49,867 nt of DNA from Persephonella sp. (GTDB lineage: Bacteria > Aquificota > Aquificia > Aquificales > Hydrogenothermaceae). Below the pieces are notes generated by a model that made no database searches, had not been told where the DNA came from, and saw nothing but the letters and a program-made list of their open reading frames with translations. Below are positions 1 through 7,347 of the stretch, piece after piece (within the stretch, counting starts at the first letter, position 1; every line of letters begins with the position of its first letter). The translations under genes and the position numbers were made by a program. The stretch lies in assembly GCF_015487465.1 (NCBI RefSeq), contig NZ_WFPS01000065.1:1-49867 (forward strand), in the 5' to 3' direction.

Positions 1-54
1 AAGGATCTCTACCTTTTTCTTCAGTAAATCCTCTCTGATTTTTTCAATATCCAT
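1..54 (-). CDS. N-terminal fragment of a leftward gene, function unknown
   Basis: An ATG at 54 reads leftward off the window edge. The 18 visible residues begin MDIEKIREDLLKKK and are highly charged and helical. A GGGAGG ribosome binding site lies just upstream (complement of cctccc near 62-67), so the start is credible. The charged helical opening resembles the N terminus of TraR/DksA-type zinc-finger proteins, but the fragment is far too short to name. It is divergent from the tRNA promoter. Confidence 0.5.
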   Translation of the reverse strand, partial: MDIEKIREDLLKKKVEIL

Positions 55-150
55 GGTTCGTCCTCCCGCTGTTAAATGAGCATACTAAATATAACTTTTT
101 TTCTCAAAAGTCAAGCCTATTTTGACATTTTCGGAATATTTTAAAAATTG

Positions 151-179
151 TTGACAAAATTAGAAGGTCTGCATATAAT
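151..179 (+). promoter_or_regulatory. Consensus sigma-70 promoter for the tRNA pair
   Basis: A perfect -35 hexamer TTGACA (151-156) and a perfect -10 hexamer TATAAT (174-179) are separated by exactly 17 bases. Transcription would start near 186-188, a few bases before the mature 5' end of tRNA-Lys at 195. It fits a strong housekeeping promoter for a stable RNA operon. Confidence 0.9.
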
Positions 180-194
180 ATTTGCCTGTTGGTT

Positions 195-270
195 GAGCCG
201 CTAGCTCAGTCGGTAGAGCACCGGTCTTTTAAACCGGTGGTCCTGGGTTCGACCCCCAGGCGGCTCACCA
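195..270 (+). tRNA. tRNA-Lys (anticodon UUU)
   Basis: A 76-nt cloverleaf. The acceptor stem is gagccgc (195-201) paired with gcggctc (260-266), followed by discriminator A267 and an encoded CCA (268-270). The anticodon stem ccggt/accgg closes the seven-base loop cttttaa, which places UUU at the anticodon and so decodes lysine. The T arm holds ggttcga. It is the first gene behind the consensus promoter. Confidence 0.97.
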
Positions 271-274
271 TTAC

Positions 275-349
<75 letters not shown>

Positions 350-350
350 T

Positions 351-791
351 TTATTTTATATATCTAAAAACATCTTCCGGCCTGTATATCTGAATAACCC
401 CTTCAACATTATGAGTTTTGTATCCAAGAACAGTTTTTCCAAAAATTTTGCTGTAGGCTATCTCTGACAGTGTGCCGTAATTTCCTGAGATAGCTACAAC
501 TATCTCACCGGTGGCAACAACGATAGGGTTTCTAAGATGTCCAAGACCTGTATTTACCTTTAAATCAACGTAGGGATTAGCCTCTTCGCCAGTCAAAGAT
601 GGCATTATACCTATTGTCAAACCTCCTTCCTCCTTTACACCTTTGCATACAGCTTCCATAATACCTTCTCTTCCACCGCAAACAACAGCAAAACCTTTTC
701 TTCCTATCAGTTTTCCAAGTCTGTAAGCAAACATATACTCATCGCTATTTTCTTTAGCTGTAGAACTGCCTATTACAGATATGACTCTCAT
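351..791 (-). CDS. LOG-like Rossmann protein (TIGR00725 type)
   Basis: This 146-residue protein belongs to the family often mislabelled lysine decarboxylase. A Rossmann opening (VISVIGSS, residues 3-10) is followed by GGREGIMEAVCKG (39-51) and a second glycine-rich motif, SGNYGTLSEIAYS, near 103-115. Relatives with the PGGxGTxxE motif release free base from nucleoside monophosphates; here that motif is altered, so the substrate is unknown. I place the start at the ATG at 791 rather than a longer frame from 827. It has an AAGGA sequence upstream and begins just past the stop of the preceding TPR gene (793). It is last in a leftward group after the TPR lipoprotein. Confidence 0.8.
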   Translation of the reverse strand: MRVISVIGSSTAKENSDEYMFAYRLGKLIGRKGFAVVCGGREGIMEAVCKGVKEEGGLTIGIMPSLTGEEANPYVDLKVNTGLGHLRNPIVVATGEIVVAISGNYGTLSEIAYSKIFGKTVLGYKTHNVEGVIQIYRPEDVFRYIK

Positions 792-792
792 T

Positions 793-1263
793 TTAATATC
801 CTTCAGATTTGTATATCTTTTCTTCAATCTCTTTAAGAGTATTCAGATATTCTGTTTTGAACTTTATTGATATAGCCCTTTTAATAAGTCTTAAAGCTTC
901 AGAGTATTTACCTTCAAGAGAGTAAAGATATGCCAGATTGTTCATGGCATCTGTATTTTTTGGGTTTATCTCAATGGCTTCTTTATAATATTCTTCTGCT
1001 TTTTTATAATCTTTTTTCTTAAAATAAACATTCCCCAGATTAAAATAAGGAATGTCCCAGTTTTTTCTTTTTTTTATAGCCTTTTTATACTCTTTTTCTG
1101 CAAGATCAAGCATACCCTTTTTTTCATAAGCCACACCAAGATCATTATGTTCTTCTGCAGAAAGGGGGTCATCAAGAATCACTATTTTGGGCATACTACA
1201 GGAAGCAATCAAAACAAATATCAGCGGTAAACAGAAAGGAAAACATTTCCTAATTTTTTCCAT
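793..1263 (-). CDS. TPR-repeat lipoprotein
   Basis: A 156-residue protein with a lipoprotein signal: basic start, hydrophobic stretch and lipobox IASC, with Cys22 as the likely lipidated residue. Three tetratricopeptide repeats follow at about 36-68, 69-103 and 104-136, the second and third with clear LGNVYFKKKDYKKA and LAYLYSLEGKYSEA patterns. It would sit on a membrane facing the periplasm as a protein-protein scaffold. It overlaps the end of the upstream peptidase gene by 43 bases, but no later start keeps the signal peptide. In PA2778-type proteins, as I recall them, the peptidase and TPR parts are one polypeptide; here they seem to be separate genes. Confidence 0.85.
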   Translation of the reverse strand: MEKIRKCFPFCLPLIFVLIASCSMPKIVILDDPLSAEEHNDLGVAYEKKGMLDLAEKEYKKAIKKRKNWDIPYFNLGNVYFKKKDYKKAEEYYKEAIEINPKNTDAMNNLAYLYSLEGKYSEALRLIKRAISIKFKTEYLNTLKEIEEKIYKSEGY

Positions 1264-1703
1264 ATCTTTTCAAACTCTTTGTAAGGTATTAACTTATTTT
1301 TTTCGTAGCCTGTGTGAACTATAAATCCTTTTTCATTATAACCTACAACAACAAAGTAATGGGGTTTTGATATAATCCAAAAACCCAGATCAACAAGAAC
1401 AATAACAGGAATGTTGTTATCTATAAATGATTTTATCTTTTCTATACTTCCCTGACCAGATTTGGTTTTAAATCCTCTGGATTTTGCGAAGTTTTCAAGA
1501 TCAGATATAAGAGCACCTTTTAGTTTCGGCGTATAAACTTTTTCTCCTATCTCTTCCTGAGATATTCCAAAACCATAATATCCAAAAACTGAGGAGAGAG
1601 CAGCCGGACCGCAGAACTGGGAATGTTGTTTAACAAAGGGAACATCAAGTATTTTTCCAAAAGCAAGCCCGGCAGTCAATAAAAAAGCTAAAATTATCCT
1701 CAA
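1221..1703 (-). CDS. Secreted C39-like cysteine peptidase (PA2778-like)
   Basis: A 160-residue papain-like protein. An N-terminal signal peptide (about residues 1-16) is followed by the C39 opening DVPFVKQHSQFCGPAAL, with Cys31 as nucleophile, and the histidine motif KPHYFVVVGY, with His115. The usual C39 aspartate region reads FIVHTGYE, so the third catalytic residue is uncertain. ABC-transporter C39 domains cleave double-glycine leaders inside the cell; this one lacks a transporter and is exported. Its start is TTG at 1703 with no clear ribosome binding site, four bases after the stop of the PA2779-like gene, suggesting coupled translation. Confidence 0.8.
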   Translation of the reverse strand: MRIILAFLLTAGLAFGKILDVPFVKQHSQFCGPAALSSVFGYYGFGISQEEIGEKVYTPKLKGALISDLENFAKSRGFKTKSGQGSIEKIKSFIDNNIPVIVLVDLGFWIISKPHYFVVVGYNEKGFIVHTGYEKNKLIPYKEFEKIWKKLGNVFLSVYR

Positions 1704-1707
1704 TATT

Positions 1708-2103
1708 TCAGGCTATTATTATCTCTTTTCCTAAAAGTTTCAGTATTAACACAATAAGAAGAACAATAATGAGAACAGCTATAATAGTTCCCAGAATATC
1801 CCCTCCAGCAAGAACCCTGTCTGAAGCCTGAGCGAGCATGTGTATCTGTTGGTCTGACATCTGGGAGAGCTTCTGATTTACCTCTTCAGGTGTAAGTCCA
1901 TAAGCTTTAAGCTTTTCTCTTACAAGCTGGTTTTCAAGAGCTCTTTGTATTTTGTTTATTTCCATTTCTCTTAAAGATTGGGTGGTCTGTCCTTCAGATG
2001 TAACAGAACCTACCATTCCTGCAACAGCACCAGATGTGTTCAGAAATATAAAATAAACAGCCATGAATACAACAATTAGAGGGTGTGAGGCTTTTTTCAG
2101 CAT
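1708..2103 (-). CDS. PA2779-family membrane protein (DUF6627-like)
   Basis: A 131-residue protein with an N-terminal hydrophobic segment (9-30), a helical region with the pattern VREKLKAYGLTPEEV (61-75), the motif ASDRVLAGGDILG (93-105) and a very hydrophobic C-terminal helix (about 103-125). This order, especially the AGGD-ILG motif running into the last membrane helix, is what I recognise as the PA2779 family, whose function is unknown. The family is usually encoded next to a PA2778-type cysteine peptidase, as here. A strong GGAGGAGGG site precedes the ATG at 2103, and it is first of the leftward group. Confidence 0.8.
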   Translation of the reverse strand: MLKKASHPLIVVFMAVYFIFLNTSGAVAGMVGSVTSEGQTTQSLREMEINKIQRALENQLVREKLKAYGLTPEEVNQKLSQMSDQQIHMLAQASDRVLAGGDILGTIIAVLIIVLLIVLILKLLGKEIIIA

Positions 2104-2164
2104 ATTGCCCTCCTCCAGATTTTATTTATAATATCTTTCGTCAATTAATATATCGGAGCTTGAA

Positions 2165-2575
2165 TTGGAATACAACCTTGTTCATGCAATGTTAGGAAGG
2201 TTTGGGATTTTGATCCCTCTATTGGGTCTTTTTTTTGAGATCGCATCTATAGTTTCACAAAAAAAATTGGTTTCAAAAATAGCAGGAGGAATAGTTATCT
2301 TAGGATCTTTGTTAGTCATAGGTGCAACTTTAACAGGACTTGAAGAGATAAATTATCTCAGATCAATGAACCAGAATATACAGCCTTTTAGAATACATAT
2401 GGTTATTGGGGGAGCTGTTGCTGTAGTTTTCACAATTCTTTCATTAATAAGAATATATTTATATACGAAAGTAAATGAGAGAGTTGTGATTGTTTATATG
2501 GTTATTTATACACTTACTGTAATGGCTAACCTTTTTAGTAATGAGATCGTAATCCACAGTTTAAGGGGGGAGTAA
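2165..2575 (+). CDS. DUF2231-like four-helix membrane protein
   Basis: A 136-residue protein with four hydrophobic helices (about 10-27, 38-57, 77-98, 106-125). His7 before the first helix (LVHAMLGRFGIL), a TGLEE motif after the second, and His78 before the third (RIHMVIGGA) resemble the DUF2231 family, thought to bind haem or sit with redox proteins. The start is TTG at 2165 with GGAG at 2155-2158. A possible promoter, TTGCCC (2105-2110) with TATAAT (2127-2132), lies in the divergent gap. It runs directly into the kamA-like gene. Confidence 0.6.
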   Translation: MEYNLVHAMLGRFGILIPLLGLFFEIASIVSQKKLVSKIAGGIVILGSLLVIGATLTGLEEINYLRSMNQNIQPFRIHMVIGGAVAVVFTILSLIRIYLYTKVNERVVIVYMVIYTLTVMANLFSNEIVIHSLRGE

Positions 2576-2576
2576 G

Positions 2577-3749
2577 TTGAGAATACTTGAAAAAGATTAC
2601 TGGAAAAAAATTCCCCAATGGAAAAATGTCTCAAGATGGGAATGGGAAGACTGGAGGTGGCAGATAAGAAATAGGCTAAAAAATATAGATGAAATAGGGA
2701 AGGTTTTAGGTAAAGACCTGTCTAAACTAAAAAAAGTTGAACAAGTATTTAGGACTGGAACTACACCTTATTATATCTCCCTTGCGAATGATTTTTCTGA
2801 TCTTGAAAATCCTATACTGAAGCAGATACTTCCTTCATGTGAGGAGATTGATCCATTTATACAATCAGAAGGAAATTTTGACCCGTTCAAGGAGGAGATA
2901 TTAAGCCCAGTTAACGGCTTGACCCACAGATATCCTGACAGGGTTTTGTTAAGAACAACAAATTTTTGTTCTGTTTACTGTCGGCACTGTATGAGAAAGA
3001 GGATATTTCTTGAAGAAGAAAGGGCAAGAAGATACGAAGACTATATCAATATGTTTAAATACATAAAAGAAAATAAGCAGATAAAAGAGGTAATTATATC
3101 AGGGGGAGATCCTTTAACGCTACCCAATAGGAAGATAGAATTTATTCTTGAAAATCTACAGAAAATAGATCATGTTGAAAGCATAAGGATCGGGACAAGG
3201 GAACTTGTTGTAAATCCATACAGATTTTTTGATGAAGGACTTCTTGAAATACTTGAGAGAAACGACAAGGTCTGGATTGTGTCCCATTTTAATCACCCTG
3301 ACGAGGTAACAGATGTTGTTAAAAGGGCTGTAAAAAATATCCTGTCGGCAGGAATACCTGTTTTGAACCAGACAGTTCTTCTGAGGGGAATAAATGATGA
3401 TCCTGAAACAATGGAAAAGCTTTTTAGATCACTGATACAGGTTAAAATAAAACCTTACTACCTTTTTTACTGTGATCCAACGAAAGGTGTTCTTCACTTC
3501 AGAACACCGATAGATAAGGGAATAGAAATCATTGAATATTTAAGAGGTAGGGTGTCAGGAATAGCAATTCCAACATATGCTGTTGATCTTCCAGGGGGTC
3601 TTGGTAAGGTTCCACTTGAGCCTGATTACATAGTTGAGAAAACAGATCAATACATAATCTTCAAAAATTACGAGGGTAAGACAGTCAGATTTAACAGATG
3701 TAAATTTGATATAATAGATACAAAAAAATCGGAGGATTTATGTTTATAA
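2577..3749 (+). CDS. kamA: L-lysine 2,3-aminomutase (radical SAM, KamA)
   Basis: A 390-residue radical SAM enzyme that converts L-lysine to L-beta-lysine using a 4Fe-4S cluster, SAM and PLP. The cluster motif CSVYCRHC provides Cys131, Cys135 and Cys138. The PLP lysine motif PGGLGKVPL gives Lys344. Asp300 (YCDPT) and Asp337 (AVDLPGG) match the two aspartates that bind the lysine amino group in the clostridial enzyme; glutamate 2,3-aminomutase replaces both, so lysine is the better substrate. The TTG start follows a GGGGGGAG site and lies one base after the preceding stop. The length suits KamA rather than the shorter EF-P-modifying EpmB. Beta-lysine may serve as an osmolyte precursor or in another role. 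Confidence 0.85.
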   Translation: MRILEKDYWKKIPQWKNVSRWEWEDWRWQIRNRLKNIDEIGKVLGKDLSKLKKVEQVFRTGTTPYYISLANDFSDLENPILKQILPSCEEIDPFIQSEGNFDPFKEEILSPVNGLTHRYPDRVLLRTTNFCSVYCRHCMRKRIFLEEERARRYEDYINMFKYIKENKQIKEVIISGGDPLTLPNRKIEFILENLQKIDHVESIRIGTRELVVNPYRFFDEGLLEILERNDKVWIVSHFNHPDEVTDVVKRAVKNILSAGIPVLNQTVLLRGINDDPETMEKLFRSLIQVKIKPYYLFYCDPTKGVLHFRTPIDKGIEIIEYLRGRVSGIAIPTYAVDLPGGLGKVPLEPDYIVEKTDQYIIFKNYEGKTVRFNRCKFDIIDTKKSEDLCL

Positions 3750-4882
3750 AGGAGAGGCTGTTTACCCCTGGTCCAGTTCCTCTTCCACCCCAGGTTATAA
3801 AAGCTCTCGGACAGCAGATAATACACCACAGAACACCTGAGTTTACTAAGATATTTTTAGATGTAAGAAAAAAACTCCAGAAACTTCTGAAAACAGAAAG
3901 AGATGTTATTCTTCTTGCATCTTCAGGAACTGGAGGAATGGAAGCCTCTGTTCTTAATTTCTTCAGGAAAGGAGACAGGGTTCTAATTATCAATGCTGGA
4001 AAATTTGGACAGAGATGGAAAGAGCTTGCAGAAACCTTTGAGCTTAAGGTAATAGATTATGAGATATCCTGGGGTAAAACTTACGATAAAGAAAAAGTTC
4101 TCCAGATTATAGGAGAGTTTCCTGATATAAAAGGTATATTTGTCCAGCAGTCTGAAACTTCAACAACAACCTATCACGATGTTAAGTTTCTGGGAGAAGT
4201 TTCAAACAAACTTGAAGACTGTATTCTTGTTGTTGACGGAATTACATCTGTAGGTGTTTATGAGGTTTATCCTGAAGAGCTTGGAATAGATGTTCTTATA
4301 ACAGGCTCCCAGAAAGCACTTATGCTTCCTCCCGGACTTGCTGTTGTTTATTTCAGTAAAAAGGCAGAAAAAAGACTGGAAAAGAGCAACATTCCGAAAT
4401 ATTACTTTGATCTAAAAAAAGAGGCAAAAAAACAGAAAAATGGTCAGACAGCATATACACCGGCAATAAATCTGATAATCGCTCTTAATGAGAGCCTCAG
4501 CCTGATGCTTGATGAAGGAATTGAAAACCTTGCAAAAAGGCACCACATATTGGCAGAAGCTACAAGGGAGGCTGTAAAAGAAATAGGACTTAAACTTCTC
4601 TCTGAAAGCCCATCAAACTCTGCAACAGGTGTTTACTCTCCTGCGGGAATAAATGCAGATGATTTAAGAAAACAGCTTCTAAAAATAGGGTTTAGAGTTG
4701 CAGGAGGACAGGATCATCTCAAAGGGAAGATATTCAGGATAGCCCATATGGGTTATTTTGATTTTAATGACATTATTCAGGTTATATCAGGGCTTGAGAT
4801 GGCTTTGTATAAGATAGGATTTGATATTGAGATTGGCAAAGGTGTAAAAAAAGCCCAAAAAATCATTCTTGAAAACTCATAA
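3740..4882 (+). CDS. Class V aminotransferase (serine/phosphoserine or alanine-glyoxylate type)
   Basis: A 380-residue PLP enzyme. The N terminus LFTPGPVPLPP is typical of the alanine-glyoxylate/serine-pyruvate branch. ASSGTGGME binds the cofactor phosphate, VVDGITSVG carries the PLP aspartate, and ITGSQKALMLPPG supplies the Schiff-base Lys192. It overlaps the kamA end by 10 bases behind a GGAGG site and is followed after 11 bases by phosphoserine phosphatase. That position suggests it may be the missing phosphoserine aminotransferase between SerA and PspA. This is inference; alanine-glyoxylate or serine-glyoxylate transamination remains possible. Confidence 0.85.
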   Translation: MFIKERLFTPGPVPLPPQVIKALGQQIIHHRTPEFTKIFLDVRKKLQKLLKTERDVILLASSGTGGMEASVLNFFRKGDRVLIINAGKFGQRWKELAETFELKVIDYEISWGKTYDKEKVLQIIGEFPDIKGIFVQQSETSTTTYHDVKFLGEVSNKLEDCILVVDGITSVGVYEVYPEELGIDVLITGSQKALMLPPGLAVVYFSKKAEKRLEKSNIPKYYFDLKKEAKKQKNGQTAYTPAINLIIALNESLSLMLDEGIENLAKRHHILAEATREAVKEIGLKLLSESPSNSATGVYSPAGINADDLRKQLLKIGFRVAGGQDHLKGKIFRIAHMGYFDFNDIIQVISGLEMALYKIGFDIEIGKGVKKAQKIILENS

Positions 4883-4893
4883 AGGAGAGGAAA

Positions 4894-5532
4894 TTGGCAG
4901 TAAGGATTATATATGTCAGACATGCTGAGAGTTTATGGAACCCTATCGGAAAATATCAGGGAAGGCTTGATCCTGAACTATCTGAAAGAGGGCACAAACA
5001 GGCTGAGCTTCTTGCACTTACCCTAAAAAAATATAACCCAACAGCCCTTTACTCAAGCCCTCTTAAAAGAACATACATGACAGCCGAATATATATCAAAA
5101 GAGCTTGGACTTGAAATACAAATAGATGAAGACATAATAGAGATTGACCACGGTGAATGGTCAGGAATGCTTGTTGAAGAGGTAAAAGAAAAATATCCTG
5201 ATCTTTTTAGACAGTGGCTTTACGAACCTGAAAAGATTAAATTTCCTCATGGTGAAACACTTGTTGATGTTTTTAATAGAGTTAAAAGATTTCAGGAAAA
5301 GATGCTTGAAAAACACGAAGGAGAAACTGTTGTTGCTGTCTCTCACACAGTCCCCATAAGAGCATCTTTTGTGGCTGGGCTTGATCTTCCCCTTGCTAAA
5401 TTCTGGAGTTTTGGGTGTGATAACGCTTCATATTCAATATTAGAGTATGAAAAGGTCAGACCAATTCTTTATAAAGTAAACAACACATACTTTTTAGGGG
5501 ATCTTTTTATCCCTGCTTTAGATGCGCTGTAA
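4894..5532 (+). CDS. pspA: Metal-independent phosphoserine phosphatase (histidine phosphatase family)
   Basis: A 212-residue histidine phosphatase. VRHAESLWN gives the phospho-accepting His10, EIDHGEWSGM the acid/base region, and VSHTVPIRASF the second catalytic histidine. It would otherwise be called a phosphoglycerate mutase, but the segments LDPELSERG, EIDHGEWSGMLVEEV and KFWSFGCDNASYS closely match, from memory, PspA of Hydrogenobacter thermophilus, shown to be a phosphoserine phosphatase. The TTG start at 4894 sits behind AGGAGAGG (4883-4890). With serA elsewhere in the window and an aminotransferase next door, it would complete serine synthesis. Confidence 0.85.
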   Translation: MAVRIIYVRHAESLWNPIGKYQGRLDPELSERGHKQAELLALTLKKYNPTALYSSPLKRTYMTAEYISKELGLEIQIDEDIIEIDHGEWSGMLVEEVKEKYPDLFRQWLYEPEKIKFPHGETLVDVFNRVKRFQEKMLEKHEGETVVAVSHTVPIRASFVAGLDLPLAKFWSFGCDNASYSILEYEKVRPILYKVNNTYFLGDLFIPALDAL

Positions 5533-5542
5533 TGGAGAAAAG

Positions 5543-6793
5543 ATGAATATAGACATTCCTTCTGGAACAAGAACATTCAGTCGAGCTGAAACCTTCCAGA
5601 TAAACAAAATCCTGAATGATATTAGCAGAACATTTGAGCTGTGGGCTTATGAAGAGATAAAACTTCCTTATTTTGAATATCTTGATGTTCATAGTAAAGG
5701 TCTTGATGAAGATGTTGTGGGAAAAAGCTTCAAATTAGTTGACAGGAATACCGGTGAGATACTGTGTTTGAGGGCTGATTTTACAGCACAGATAGCAAGA
5801 TATTTCTCATCTTTAAAAAGAAAATCACTCCCAAAAAGATACTACTACATAGGAACTATATTCAGATATTCACAGCCAAAAGGTGAAAACCTTTGGGAAA
5901 AGTTACAGACAGGTGTTGAGCTTATCGGGTCAGATAGACTTGAGGCAGATGCTGAAGTGATAGCTGTGGCATGCCAATCTTTAAAAAATTTAGGAATAGA
6001 TAATTTTCAGATAGATATCAACAACACAAGATTGTTCAGCTTTCTAAAAGAGTATGTTGATCTTAATGAAAAAGATTACAAACTGTTTATGGAAATAATA
6101 AAAAAACGGGAGATATTCAATATTGAAAAATTTATATCTAATAAAAATATAGATAAAGAAATAGCAGAGTTTATTATTAATATTCCTAAACTTCAGGGAG
6201 ATATTTCTCTCATTAAAAAACTTTCAAAAAAATATTCCCTCTTTAAAGATATCTTCAATCAGCTTTTGGAAATTTACAGAATACTTGATGAATACGGGCT
6301 TTCTGAAAAGGTTGTTTTTGATCTTGGGGAACCTAAGGAATTTTCATACTATACAGGAATAGTTTTTGAAATTTTTATAAAAGGATTTCCTAAACCTGTG
6401 GGACAGGGAGGCAGATATAACACCCTTATTTCAAAATACAACGGAGATGTTCCGGCTACAGGTTTTGCCTTTGATGTTTTTAACATATGGGAATATATGA
6501 AAGATATGGGTCTTATAAAAGAAAAAAACTTTAAAGATTTTTTCATAATAGACCTTACGCCTGAAAAAAAATATGCATACAGAATAGGTAAGACATTAAG
6601 AGAAAAAGGGTACACAGTTGGCAGGGACATAATAGATAGAGATCTTAAGAGCTCTCTGGAATTTGCTTTTGAAAATAGATACAAAAAAGCTATAGCTATC
6701 GGACTGGACAGCAGTGAAAAAGAGATATATATTTATTCATCTAAAAATGAGTTTGAAAAGCTGAGTATTGAAGAATTTTTAAAAAAAATATAG
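5543..6793 (+). CDS. hisZ: ATP phosphoribosyltransferase regulatory subunit HisZ
   Basis: A 416-residue paralogue of histidyl-tRNA synthetase that activates the short form of HisG in histidine synthesis. Class II features are present: LRADFTAQIARYF, YIGTIFRYSQPKG (motif 2) and GQGGRYNTLISKY (motif 3 region). The HisRS signature RGLDYYTG is changed to KEFSYYTG, as expected of HisZ. The start at 5543 is chosen because TGGAGA (5533-5538) precedes it and the alternative at 5522 overlaps pspA. No hisG is in the window. Confidence 0.88.
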   Translation: MNIDIPSGTRTFSRAETFQINKILNDISRTFELWAYEEIKLPYFEYLDVHSKGLDEDVVGKSFKLVDRNTGEILCLRADFTAQIARYFSSLKRKSLPKRYYYIGTIFRYSQPKGENLWEKLQTGVELIGSDRLEADAEVIAVACQSLKNLGIDNFQIDINNTRLFSFLKEYVDLNEKDYKLFMEIIKKREIFNIEKFISNKNIDKEIAEFIINIPKLQGDISLIKKLSKKYSLFKDIFNQLLEIYRILDEYGLSEKVVFDLGEPKEFSYYTGIVFEIFIKGFPKPVGQGGRYNTLISKYNGDVPATGFAFDVFNIWEYMKDMGLIKEKNFKDFFIIDLTPEKKYAYRIGKTLREKGYTVGRDIIDRDLKSSLEFAFENRYKKAIAIGLDSSEKEIYIYSSKNEFEKLSIEEFLKKI

Positions 6794-6807
6794 TGCATTT
6801 TGCACTA
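6791..6807 (+). promoter_or_regulatory. Perfect inverted repeat between hisZ and slyD
   Basis: The 7-base arms tagtgca and tgcacta flank a 3-base spacer ttt. The left arm overlaps the hisZ stop codon. No T tract follows, so it is not an intrinsic terminator. It could be an RNA hairpin or an operator upstream of slyD, whose ribosome binding site AAAGGAG lies at about 6817-6823. Confidence 0.45.
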
Positions 6808-6830
6808 AATACATATAAAGGAGTTTTTTT

Positions 6831-7319
6831 ATGAAGGCTACAAGCAACAAAGTGGTAACTTTTCACTACACACTCAAAGACAAGGAGACAGGTCAGGTTC
6901 TTGACAGCAGTCAGGAATACGGACAGCCTCTTACAGTTCTATTTGGAGCAGAGAACATTATTCCTGGTCTTGAAAGCAGAATGGAAGGAATGGAAGTTGG
7001 AGAACAGAGAACTATTGAAGTTCCTGCTTCTGAAGCCTACGGAGAGAAAAATCCTGAGCTTATCCAGCAGGTTCCAAGAGAGTATTTTCAGGGGATAGAG
7101 CTTGAGAAAGGAATGCCCCTTCAGGCTCAGACACCAGACGGTCAGATCATAAACATGATAGTTGTTGATTTTGATGAAAACAGCGTTACTGTTGATATGA
7201 ACCACCCACTGGCAGGTAAAGATCTTGTTTTTGATGTTGAGGTTGTTAATGTTAGAGATGCCTCATTAGAGGAGATACAGCACGGACACCCGCATGGTGA
7301 AGGTGGAGTTCAGCATTAG
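6831..7319 (+). CDS. slyD: FKBP-type peptidyl-prolyl isomerase, SlyD type
   Basis: A 162-residue cytoplasmic prolyl isomerase and chaperone. The FKBP half (FHYTLKDKETGQVLDSS, then IIPGLESRMEGMEVGEQR) is followed by the insert-in-flap domain (about 75-120) and the return strand VDMNHPLAGKDLVFDVEVV that marks SlyD. The tail HGHPHGEGGVQH has four histidines, a short version of the E. coli nickel-binding tail. It has its own AAAGGAG site and is closed by a terminator hairpin. Confidence 0.92.
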   Translation: MKATSNKVVTFHYTLKDKETGQVLDSSQEYGQPLTVLFGAENIIPGLESRMEGMEVGEQRTIEVPASEAYGEKNPELIQQVPREYFQGIELEKGMPLQAQTPDGQIINMIVVDFDENSVTVDMNHPLAGKDLVFDVEVVNVRDASLEEIQHGHPHGEGGVQH

Positions 7320-7322
7320 TAT

Positions 7323-7347
7323 AAAGGGGCTTTTTTAGCCCCCTTTT
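7323..7347 (+). terminator. Terminator hairpin between slyD and the GDPD gene
   Basis: GGGGC (7326-7330) pairs with GCCCC (7338-7342) around the loop tttttta and runs into C plus TTTT. On the opposite strand the same hairpin is followed by TTTA, so it may stop both converging genes. The stop codon of the leftward gene (7335-7337) lies inside the loop. Confidence 0.65.

Noticed and set aside
2577-3749. Glutamate 2,3-aminomutase or EpmB
   Set aside because: Both lysine-binding aspartates are kept, and the protein is longer than EpmB.
3691-3993. 100-residue leftward frame across the kamA/aminotransferase junction
   Set aside because: It is antisense to two well-supported genes and has no domain or ribosome binding site; many similar shadow frames were left out.
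4894-5532. Phosphoglycerate mutase
   Set aside because: Length and the segments around EIDHGEWSGM and FWSFGCDNASYS fit the phosphoserine phosphatase PspA much better.
5522-6793. Histidyl-tRNA synthetase, starting at 5522
   Set aside because: The HisRS signature RGLDYYTG is altered, and the 5522 start overlaps pspA without its own ribosome binding site.
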